Source: Anaerolineaceae bacterium (GTDB taxonomy: Bacteria > Chloroflexota > Anaerolineae > Aggregatilineales > Phototrophicaceae). Taken from it: 64,000 nucleotides of DNA. The notes below the pieces were generated by a model. It ran no database searches, was not told the DNA's origin, and worked only from the letters and a program-made list of their open reading frames with translations. Positions 7,770 to 15,121 of this stretch are shown in pieces; position 1 is the first letter of the stretch; each line of letters starts with the position of its first letter. The stretch is from positions 50,624-114,623 of the forward strand of contig JAPOVC010000029.1 in the NCBI GenBank assembly GCA_026708325.1. The letters are read 5' to 3'. The position numbers and the translations under genes were made by a program.

Positions 7770-9046
7770 GCGCTGTCCCCGGCATCGCCGCCGGTCTCTT
7801 GAGCGAGGTCCGCGGCGCTGATGGTGACGTCGATGCCGGAAGGCAGAACGGAGATGTTCTCAATGTCGTCGGTGTCGAGACTGTGGCTGACGTCAGGGAC
7901 GACGGAATGGCTGCCTTCACCCAGTTCCTGCAGGTCGACCAGCACGTGCAGGTCGGTAGCGCTCATGTTTTCCAGCGCAATCAGCGCGCCCGTGATCAGC
8001 ACCGTCACCGTCTCGGGCGACAGACTGGCGATGCGGTCCTCCGCCAGGCCGATGTACTCGACGGCGGTCTGATCAAACTGACGACTGGTGAGCAGGGGCG
8101 TGATGCCGATGGAGACCGTGATCCCCTGGCCGCCAAAAACAAACAGGTCTTCTTCGCCGGTAATGACGTGGGTCTGCACGACGAAGCTGTTGTTGCGACC
8201 CTCCAGACTGACCGCCTCGGTGAAAAGCGTGTCCGGCGCGTTGTCCAGCGCTTCCGGTTCCCCGCTGACCAGAACGACCTGCGGATTGTAGGCGACCGAA
8301 CTCAGCGTATAGCCTTCCGGCAGGGTGTCCGCCAAAATGTTTGGCTGGACGCTGATCTGACGGATATCGGAGCGGGTGCGGACCGGCACGTCGATTTGCA
8401 TCATGGCCGGCGCCAACGTGACTCCTGTGACGACGTCGCCGTCGGCGTTGACCGCCTGCAGGCGCAACTCGTCGCGAAAATCGTTGCGTCGTTGCGAAAG
8501 GTTGAGGGCCAGTCGGGCCGCAATCACTTCCTCGGCAAGGTGCTGTGGGCCGCTGACCATGACGCTGCCGGCCATTGGCTGCGGGCCTCCCTCGCCGATT
8601 TCGAAGCCGCGCGGCAGAGGGAGGGTCACCTCCACGCTGACCGGCACTTCCCTTTGCAGCAGGGGCTCGAGATGCACGAAAATGGAGCGGGGAGCGGTAT
8701 CGGGAATGGCGTTGCGGGTCACGCTGGTCTGCAGGGTCACACTGTGTTCGCCTGGGCCCAGGCCATGAAGGCTGGCCTGTACCACTATGTCATCCAGCAC
8801 AAGGCGGGAAAGCGTGGTCTGCGGGGCGCGCACAGTCACGGTTGCCGATTCCCGGCTTTGGCTGGTGAGGATCAGGCCGTCGGTTTCCGTGAAGAGAATC
8901 GGCACGTTGCGAAAGATTCGCTCGTTGACCGGATCACGCTCCAGTGTGGCGATGAACCAGACGCAAAAGGCAAGAAAGATGGAGGTCAGGAACCAGACAA
9001 GGTTCCGGCTTGTCGTCGCCCGCGCGGGCGCAGGCGTCTGGCTCAT
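7766..9046 (-). CDS. cdaR: YbbR-domain protein, CdaR-type regulator of diadenylate cyclase
   Basis: Membrane-anchored extracellular protein that in Firmicutes binds and modulates CdaA. The 426 residues start with a cytoplasmic tail, then one membrane segment (LVWFLTSIFLAFCVWFIA) followed by FRNVPI, the typical entry to YbbR repeats. Four YbbR-like beta-rich repeats can be followed through the rest, each with the Val-rich pattern ending in a TV..TV strand. Its ATG overlaps the cdaA stop by four bases, the conserved cdaA-cdaR arrangement. GlmM, the third partner in Firmicutes, is not here. Confidence 0.88.
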   Translation of the reverse strand: MSQTPAPARATTSRNLVWFLTSIFLAFCVWFIATLERDPVNERIFRNVPILFTETDGLILTSQSRESATVTVRAPQTTLSRLVLDDIVVQASLHGLGPGEHSVTLQTSVTRNAIPDTAPRSIFVHLEPLLQREVPVSVEVTLPLPRGFEIGEGGPQPMAGSVMVSGPQHLAEEVIAARLALNLSQRRNDFRDELRLQAVNADGDVVTGVTLAPAMMQIDVPVRTRSDIRQISVQPNILADTLPEGYTLSSVAYNPQVVLVSGEPEALDNAPDTLFTEAVSLEGRNNSFVVQTHVITGEEDLFVFGGQGITVSIGITPLLTSRQFDQTAVEYIGLAEDRIASLSPETVTVLITGALIALENMSATDLHVLVDLQELGEGSHSVVPDVSHSLDTDDIENISVLPSGIDVTISAADLAQETGGDAGDSA

Positions 9047-9912
9047 GAAGAGGTTTCGCGCCGCGCCCGTCGCGGCCAGCCGGGCGTTGGCAGGCGAGCG
9101 CCGAGCCAGTCCGGCAGCAGGCGTGTTACGGGTTGGTCCGTGGCGTAGATGGCGCCCAGCACGGTGTTGAGACGATGGCCGTCCATGCGACCGGAAATGC
9201 GACCGCCATCGGTCATGGTTATCCGGCCGGTCTCCTCCGAGATGACGACCGTGATGGCATCGCTGACTTCACTGATGCCCAGGGCGGCGCGATGTCGCAT
9301 GCCAAGCGTGGGGTTGTTGAGGTTGCGACTGGCCGAGAGGGGCAAAACGACGGCCGCGGCGGCGATGCGGCCCCGCTTGTCGACGATGACGGCGCCGTCA
9401 TGCAATTCGGTGCGGGGCCAGAACAGGGTCAGCAACAACTGGGAGCTCAGTTCACTGTCCAGCTGAATGCCGGTGCGCACGTATTCGTCAAGGTTGCTGT
9501 CCCGCTGCAGGACTATGAGTCCGCCATGACGGCGCTCGGCCAGTAGATCGACGGCGACGCTGATCTCGTCGATGATGTGATGCCGGAAGGAGGCGCTGCT
9601 GCCGCGGCCGCGGCTAAATATGCCGGCGCGGCCGAGCTGCTCCAGGCCGCGGCGCAATTCCGGCTGAAAGACGACCGGCAGGGCGATCGCCAGCAGGGGC
9701 AGGCCGAGCCCGATCAGCCAGCTCAGGGCTGTCAGGTCGAAGACGCGGGTGACGAACAACATGCCCAGCACGACCAGGGCGACGCCCCGCAGCAGGGCGA
9801 TGGCAGTGGCGCGGATGAAAAAGCTGAGCGTAAAGAAGACCAGGCCAACCAGCAGGATGTCCACCAGGGCCCTTGCATTCAGATTGTCGAAGACCCACAG
9901 CAGTTCCTGCAT
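9043..9912 (-). CDS. cdaA: Diadenylate cyclase CdaA (c-di-AMP synthase)
   Basis: Makes c-di-AMP from two ATP at the membrane. Three membrane segments occupy residues 14-80 with few charges, then the DisA_N catalytic domain follows. It contains DGAVIV at 172-177 and RHRAA at 206-210, the two signature motifs for ATP binding and catalysis. Length of 289 residues matches CdaA. It is followed directly by the CdaR-type gene. The gene upstream on the same strand is argF, 41 bases away, so the three may share a transcript; no separate promoter is obvious. A C-terminal tail of about 20 basic residues is present. Confidence 0.95.
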   Translation of the reverse strand: MQELLWVFDNLNARALVDILLVGLVFFTLSFFIRATAIALLRGVALVVLGMLFVTRVFDLTALSWLIGLGLPLLAIALPVVFQPELRRGLEQLGRAGIFSRGRGSSASFRHHIIDEISVAVDLLAERRHGGLIVLQRDSNLDEYVRTGIQLDSELSSQLLLTLFWPRTELHDGAVIVDKRGRIAAAAVVLPLSASRNLNNPTLGMRHRAALGISEVSDAITVVISEETGRITMTDGGRISGRMDGHRLNTVLGAIYATDQPVTRLLPDWLGARLPTPGWPRRARRETSS

Positions 9913-9953
9913 GGTCGTCTACCCCTGGGCGGTGCAGCGCCCCTGGCCCTGTC

Positions 9954-10883
9954 TCAGACCGTGCTGCGCGTTCCCATCAAATCGACCAGGACGGCCTTTT
10001 GGGCGTGCAGACGATTAGCCGCCTGCGGGAAAATGAGGGACCTGTCGCTGTCGGCCACCTCGTCGGTGATCTCCTTGCCGCGGTAGGCGGGCAGATCGTG
10101 CATGACGACGGCCTGTGAAGGCGCCCTGGCGAGCAGCGCCGCATTGAGTTGCCAGGGGCGAAAGACTTGCCTTCGTTCGGCGGCCTCCTCTTCCTGACCC
10201 ATGCTGACCCAGGTGTCGGTGTAGAGAATGTCCGCTCCGGCGACGGCGTGATCGGGATTGGACTGCAGGCAGATGTCAATGCGGGGGTTGATTTTTTCCG
10301 CGTCGGCCAGCACTTCCTCGTCCAGGGCGTAGCCCTCCGGCGAACTTACGGTGAAGTCCAGCCCGAAGTGGGCGCAGGCCAGCGCCAGCGAGGCGGCGAT
10401 GTTGTTGCCATCGCCAAGGTAACAGAGTCGCAGGCCTTCCGTCCGGCCAAAATGCTCGCTGACGGTCAGCATGTCGGAGAGCGCTTGACATGGATGCCGG
10501 TCGTCGCTGAGGCCGTTGATGACCGGCACGCTGGCCCAGGCCGCCAGGTCAACGACGTCCTGGTGGTCGTAGACCCGCGCCATGATTCCCTGCACCATGC
10601 CGGAAAGCACGCGCGCCACGTCCGCGACGCTTTCACGCTTCCCCAGGCCGACTTCTTCCTCACCCAGCATGATGGCGTGGCCGCCGAGGTGGTTCATGCC
10701 GACTTCGAAGGAGACCCTCGTGCGCAGCGATGCCTTCTGAAAGATCATGCCCAGGGTCTGTCCCGCCAGCAGATGCCGGTTGCCGCCGTCGCGCCATTCG
10801 CTCTTGAGTTCCACTGCCAGCCGCAGCAAGCGCTGCAGGTCGGCCGAGCTCCATTCAGCAAGGTCGAGAAAGTCACGGGGCAT
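9954..10883 (-). CDS. argF: Ornithine carbamoyltransferase
   Basis: Cytosolic enzyme of arginine synthesis: ornithine plus carbamoyl phosphate gives citrulline. I start at the ATG at 10883 (309 residues, MPRDFLDL), since the longer form would need a TTG. Carbamoyl-phosphate motif SLRTR (52-56) replaces the more common STRTR, HPCQALSDM is intact, and the SMG loop reads DTWVSMGQEEE. The ornithine-binding motif is HDLPAYRG instead of HCLP, so the usual cysteine is Asp263. Overall similarity across the whole length supports ornithine carbamoyltransferase, but the two variant motifs leave room for a related transcarbamylase. Own promoter at 10924-10952. Confidence 0.88.
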   Translation of the reverse strand: MPRDFLDLAEWSSADLQRLLRLAVELKSEWRDGGNRHLLAGQTLGMIFQKASLRTRVSFEVGMNHLGGHAIMLGEEEVGLGKRESVADVARVLSGMVQGIMARVYDHQDVVDLAAWASVPVINGLSDDRHPCQALSDMLTVSEHFGRTEGLRLCYLGDGNNIAASLALACAHFGLDFTVSSPEGYALDEEVLADAEKINPRIDICLQSNPDHAVAGADILYTDTWVSMGQEEEAAERRQVFRPWQLNAALLARAPSQAVVMHDLPAYRGKEITDEVADSDRSLIFPQAANRLHAQKAVLVDLMGTRSTV

Positions 10884-10923
10884 GGCGGGAAATTCCTGAA
10901 ATGCGGTCTGAAATGACAATCCA

Positions 10924-10952
10924 AGTATAGCGTCAGCCGGTGGCCCTGCCAG
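10924..10952 (-). promoter_or_regulatory. Promoter of argF
   Basis: Minus-strand CTGGCA (10947-10952), 17-base spacer, TATACT (10924-10929), just after the polA stop codon. Confidence 0.5.
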
Positions 10953-10958
10953 GCGGGT

Positions 10959-13727
10959 CTAGAGGGGCAGGGGCTGCATGTCACGCCAGTTGAGACCGAC
11001 TTCCGCATTGGCGCGCAGAGGCGCTTTCAGTTCAACCGCCGCTTCCATGACCTCGACGACGAGTCGTCCGGTCTCTGCCAGTTGCTCATTCGGGACTTCG
11101 AGCACCAGCTCGTCGTGCACCTGCAGGATCATGCGGGCGTCAAGCTTGTTGGCGGCCAGGGCCGCGTGCACGTCCAGCATGGCGCGTTTCATGATCTCGG
11201 CAGCGCTGCCCTGGATGGGCAGGTTGATGGCCACGCGTTCCGCGCGGCTGACGGCGACGGCGTTGCTGCGACTGGCGTTGAGCAGGACGGGAAACTCGTG
11301 GCGCCGGCCGAAGAGCGTGGTAAGCGGGCCCTGTCGCGCCTGCTGCTTTGTCGCATCGATCCAGTCCCTGACGCGGGGCATACGACCAAAGTAGTCCGCA
11401 ATGAATTCCCGGGCCTGCTTCACACTCATGTCGCTGTCACTGGCCAGTCCAAAGGCGCCCATCCCGTACATGAGGCCGAAATTGACGCGTTTGGCAAAGT
11501 CGCGTTCCTGGTAGCTGACTTCCTCGAGCGGGATGGCAAATACGGTCGCGGCAGTGACCGAGTGGATGTCCTGTTCCTGCTGAAAAGCCTCCAGCAAGGT
11601 GGGGTCTTCGCAAAAATGCGCCATGACGCGCAGTTCGATCTGGTTGTAATCCACCGACAACAGTTGCGATCCGTCCTGCGGGACGAAGGCCCGCCGGACC
11701 TCCCGGCCGGGTTCGGTGCGGATGGGGATGTTTTGCAAATTCGGATTGTTGCTGCTGATGCGGCCGGTGCTGGTGCCCGTCTGGTTGTAACTGGTATGCA
11801 GGCGGCCGGTGTGCGAGTTGATGAGGTCCGGCAGCGAATCGACGTAGGTGCCCTTGAGTTTGCCGAGTTCGCGATGCTCGCTGATGTGGCCGATGATTTC
11901 GTGAAAGGGACGCAGTTTCTCCAGCGTCTCGGCATTTGTGGAGAAGCCGTGCGTGGTGCGGCGCAGGTTGTTCGTTGGCAGGCCCAGCTTGCCGAAGAGC
12001 ACGTCGTTGAGTTGGCGCGGGCTGTTGATGTTAAAGGCGCCGTAGCCACCGGACAGGCCGTAAATGGTCTCCTCAAGTTCCCGCAGGCGTTCTCCCAGCG
12101 AATGCGACAGCTGCTGCAGGTGCTGCGTATCCAGCACGACGCCGGCGCGTTCCAGGTCGGCGATCACCGGCACCAGCGGCAGCTCCAGTGTGGTGAACAC
12201 CTCGTTGAGCGCCAAGTTCACCTCCATGCGCGGCCGCAGATGGTCCACGGCGCGCCAGGTGATGGCGCCGTCGGCGGCGGCATAGGGTGCGGCGTTGTCG
12301 ATTTCCACCTCGGCCATGCTGATCTGCTTGCGCCCTGTGCCCAGCAGTTCGCTGATTTCGGTCATTTCAACCGGCGGTTCCAGGACGAAGCGGGCGAAGT
12401 TCTTCAGGCCCAGGAATTTGGACGAGGTATCGAAGAGCCATTGCGCCAGCATGGTGTCGAAGGCGACGGGCGTCACGTCGATGCCATAACGCTGCAGCAC
12501 GACCAGGTCGTAGGCGGCGTTGTGGGCATACTTGGGGATGTCGGGGTCCGTCAGCGGGCCGCGCAGGGCGTCGAGCACACGCTGCAGGGGCAACTGCTGG
12601 CCGCGGGAATGCCCGACCGGGACGTACCAGCCGCGGTCACCGTCCACGGCCAGGGCGATGCCGACCAGATCACAGGACATCTGGTCGACGCTGGTGGTCT
12701 CGACGTCCCAGACGATGCCCCCGGCCGACTCAAGCGCGGCCACCATGTCCGTCAGGTCAGCCTCGTCGTTCACCAGGACAGTCTCGACGTCGTCCACCGC
12801 CTGCAGGACGGTGGTGGCCGCAGCCGTCTCTTCGGGGGCAAACATGCCGATTTGGGAGAAGTCCTTCAGGCGATCGCTGAGGCTGCGGAATTCCAGGGTG
12901 CGCATCAGCTCCTGCACCTGGTTGAGATCGAAATCGTGCGCGACGCAGTAGTCCAGCGAGAGGGACAGCGGGACGTCGCGTTTGATCATCGCCAGTTCGC
13001 GGCTGATGCGGGCCATGTCAGTGCCCGCTTCCAGCCTCTTGCGCATGGCGCCGCGGACATCTTCGATGTGTTCATACACGCCGGCAATCGATTCGAATTG
13101 TTGCAGCAGTGTAGTGCCGGACTTTTCGCCGATGCCCTTGACGCCAGGGATGTTGTCGGAACTGTCTCCCATCAGGCCTTTCAACTCGACCAGTTGCCAG
13201 GGCTCCAGACCGTAGTGATCACGGAAGGCCTGCAGGGTCCAGATGACGTCCTTCTGGCCGCGACGCCCGGGCAGTTGAACGCGGACGCGCTCCGACAGCA
13301 ATTGCAGGATGTCGCGGTCGCCGGTGATGATGAGGACGTCGAGGTCCTTATCCGCGACGAGGCGCACGACGGTGCCGATGACGTCATCGGCTTCGTAGCC
13401 CTCCTGCGCCAGCACCGGGATGTTGAAGGCCTGCACCATTTCCTCGATGCGCTCGATCTGGGACCGCAGGTCGTCGGGCATCTTTTCGCGCGTGCCCTTG
13501 TATTCCTCGTAGAGTTCCTCGCGGCCGCTGAGTCCGCGGTCAAAACTCACGGCCAGGTACTCCGGTTTTTCGCCCAGCAACAGGTCAAGCAGGGTGCGGG
13601 TGAAGCCGTAGGTGGCGTTGGTGGGTTCGCCGGCGCGGGTGCGGAAGGCCTGCACGGGCAGGGCGAAATACTGCCGGTAGGCCAGGGCGTGGCCGTCAAT
13701 GATGACGAAACGGTCTCTGGTAGACAT
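10959..13727 (-). CDS. polA: DNA polymerase I
   Basis: Repair and Okazaki-fragment polymerase. Starting at the ATG at 13727, preceded by AGGAG, it has 922 residues. The N-terminal 5'-3' exonuclease (FVIIDGHALAYR, DVLIITGDRDILQL) is complete. The 3'-5' exonuclease appears active: Asp341 and Glu343 in WDVETTS, then HNAAYDLVVL and YAAADGAITW supply the remaining acidic residues. The polymerase domain has motif A LLSVDYNQIELRVMAH, motif B RDFAKRVNFGLMYGMG and motif C LQVHDELVLEV. Proofreading capacity is worth noting because many PolA proteins have lost it. An upstream in-frame extension to 13817 covers promoter sequence and was rejected. Confidence 0.98.
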   Translation of the reverse strand: MSTRDRFVIIDGHALAYRQYFALPVQAFRTRAGEPTNATYGFTRTLLDLLLGEKPEYLAVSFDRGLSGREELYEEYKGTREKMPDDLRSQIERIEEMVQAFNIPVLAQEGYEADDVIGTVVRLVADKDLDVLIITGDRDILQLLSERVRVQLPGRRGQKDVIWTLQAFRDHYGLEPWQLVELKGLMGDSSDNIPGVKGIGEKSGTTLLQQFESIAGVYEHIEDVRGAMRKRLEAGTDMARISRELAMIKRDVPLSLSLDYCVAHDFDLNQVQELMRTLEFRSLSDRLKDFSQIGMFAPEETAAATTVLQAVDDVETVLVNDEADLTDMVAALESAGGIVWDVETTSVDQMSCDLVGIALAVDGDRGWYVPVGHSRGQQLPLQRVLDALRGPLTDPDIPKYAHNAAYDLVVLQRYGIDVTPVAFDTMLAQWLFDTSSKFLGLKNFARFVLEPPVEMTEISELLGTGRKQISMAEVEIDNAAPYAAADGAITWRAVDHLRPRMEVNLALNEVFTTLELPLVPVIADLERAGVVLDTQHLQQLSHSLGERLRELEETIYGLSGGYGAFNINSPRQLNDVLFGKLGLPTNNLRRTTHGFSTNAETLEKLRPFHEIIGHISEHRELGKLKGTYVDSLPDLINSHTGRLHTSYNQTGTSTGRISSNNPNLQNIPIRTEPGREVRRAFVPQDGSQLLSVDYNQIELRVMAHFCEDPTLLEAFQQEQDIHSVTAATVFAIPLEEVSYQERDFAKRVNFGLMYGMGAFGLASDSDMSVKQAREFIADYFGRMPRVRDWIDATKQQARQGPLTTLFGRRHEFPVLLNASRSNAVAVSRAERVAINLPIQGSAAEIMKRAMLDVHAALAANKLDARMILQVHDELVLEVPNEQLAETGRLVVEVMEAAVELKAPLRANAEVGLNWRDMQPLPL

Positions 13728-13761
13728 ACTGCTCCTGCGCTCGCCACACTGGATCGGAACC

Positions 13762-13767
13762 AGTATA
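13762..13767 (-). promoter_or_regulatory. Likely -10 box of polA
   Basis: Minus-strand TATACT, 34 bases before the polA start. No convincing -35 box is found, so this half is weaker than the divergent promoter at 13796-13823. Confidence 0.35.
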
Positions 13768-13795
13768 ACGCAGGCAGGAGGCCGCAGGCCGCATT

Positions 13796-13823
13796 TTGAC
13801 AGACGCCGCCGCTGCACTATACT
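13796..13823 (+). promoter_or_regulatory. Promoter of the MFS transporter gene
   Basis: TTGACA (13796-13801), 16-base spacer, TATACT (13818-13823), 33 bases before the chosen ATG. It faces away from polA. Confidence 0.7.
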
Positions 13824-13855
13824 CGCCGGGGAATCCTGCCAGCGAAAGCCCGTTC

Positions 13856-15121
13856 ATGACTGCTGTTGCCGAGCCCGTCCGCGACGTAGCGCCAGATTCT
13901 TCCGAAACATTCCAGACCAAAAACATCCTCACCATCGTCAGCGGGCACTTCGTGCATGACATGTATCCCGCCTTCATTCCGGCGCTGTTGCCCGTCATTC
14001 TCGAGAAACTGGCGATCCCGCTGGGCCTGGCCGGTACGCTGCAACTGGCCATGTCGATCCCTTCCTTGTTCAGCGTCCTTGTGGGCTGGCTGAGCGACCG
14101 CTTCAGCGTACGTTACCTGGTCATCTTCATGCCCGCGGTGACCGGGACCCTCGTCACCCTTTCCGGCCAGATGCAGACTTACGGCGCGCTCGTCGCACTG
14201 CTCTTCGTCACCGGTCTGAGCGTCGCGGCCTTTCACGCACCGGCGCCGGCCATGATCGCGCGCATTTCCGGACGCGAGCTGGGCAAGGGCATGGGATTCT
14301 TCATGGCCTCCGGCGAACTGGGGCGTTCCATCGGCCCCCTGCTGGTGGCCTTTGCGTTGGCGGAGTGGGGCGTGGAAGGGATCTGGCGCGTGGCGGTCTT
14401 TGGCTGGCTCGCCAGCGGGATTCTGTACTGGCGGCTGAGAGACATTCCCTCGCGCTCCCGCAGGACCATGGACCTGCGCAGCGTGCTGCCACACATGCGG
14501 CGCGTGTTCATTCCCTTGCTGGGCGTGATGATCATGCGCGGCATGCTGGTCTCCTCGCTCTCCTTCTACATGGTCTACTATCTGAACGTTGACGTCGGCT
14601 TCGCGCTGGCCGATGCAGCCCTGATGTTGGCGCTATTCGAACTGGCGGGCGTGGGCGGCGCGCTGGCCGGCGGTATGTTGAGCGACCGCTATGGCCGCAG
14701 GAGCACCGTGTTCATCGCGACGGTGCTGGGCGCGGCGTTGCTGGTCGTCTTTATGCTGGTGGTCAAGACGCGCGTGGAACTGGTCCCGATCGCCCTGGTG
14801 CCACTGGGTTTTGTGTCGTTGTCGATCACGCCGGTATTGCAGGCCATTGTGCAGGACCAGTTTCCGGATAACCGCGCCACCGCCAGCGGGCTCTTTATTC
14901 TCTACGCGTTTCTCACCAGGTCCGTCAACGCACTGGTACTGGGCATGGTCGGCGACCGCTTTGGCCTGGACGCGGCCTTCACCATCGCGATCGTCGCTTC
15001 ACTGATTGCCCTGCCCTTGATCAGACGCCTGCCGGCGCGCCCCGATGATTCAGGAGGGGCGAACAAGGGCTCTCCATTGGGCCCCCTTGCCGAGTTGACT
15101 CGTTTCCTCAAGCGCGACTGA
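13856..15121 (+). CDS. MFS transporter, fosmidomycin-resistance (Fsr)-like
   Basis: Twelve-segment major facilitator protein of 421 residues, probably a drug or metabolite exporter driven by the proton gradient. The beginning of the first membrane segment, SGHFVHDMYPAFIPALLPV, resembles the Fsr group. The inter-helix motif GWLSDRFSVR after helix 2 and GGMLSDRYGRRS in the second half are the MFS loop signatures. I chose the ATG at 13856 because the promoter at 13796-13823 excludes the earlier in-frame ATG at 13796. Its last 72 bases overlap, tail to tail, the 3' end of the GH116 gene on the other strand. Substrate unknown. Confidence 0.85.
   Translation: MTAVAEPVRDVAPDSSETFQTKNILTIVSGHFVHDMYPAFIPALLPVILEKLAIPLGLAGTLQLAMSIPSLFSVLVGWLSDRFSVRYLVIFMPAVTGTLVTLSGQMQTYGALVALLFVTGLSVAAFHAPAPAMIARISGRELGKGMGFFMASGELGRSIGPLLVAFALAEWGVEGIWRVAVFGWLASGILYWRLRDIPSRSRRTMDLRSVLPHMRRVFIPLLGVMIMRGMLVSSLSFYMVYYLNVDVGFALADAALMLALFELAGVGGALAGGMLSDRYGRRSTVFIATVLGAALLVVFMLVVKTRVELVPIALVPLGFVSLSITPVLQAIVQDQFPDNRATASGLFILYAFLTRSVNALVLGMVGDRFGLDAAFTIAIVASLIALPLIRRLPARPDDSGGANKGSPLGPLAELTRFLKRD

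Noticed and set aside
11082..13799. Plus-strand open frame of about 905 codons
   Set aside because: It is exactly antisense to polA, whose motifs are complete. Long antisense frames are expected at this GC content, and the protein has no recognisable domain.
13728..13817. N-terminal extension of polA
   Set aside because: It covers the -10 boxes of both divergent promoters, and the ATG at 13727 has AGGAG and gives the normal PolA N-terminus.
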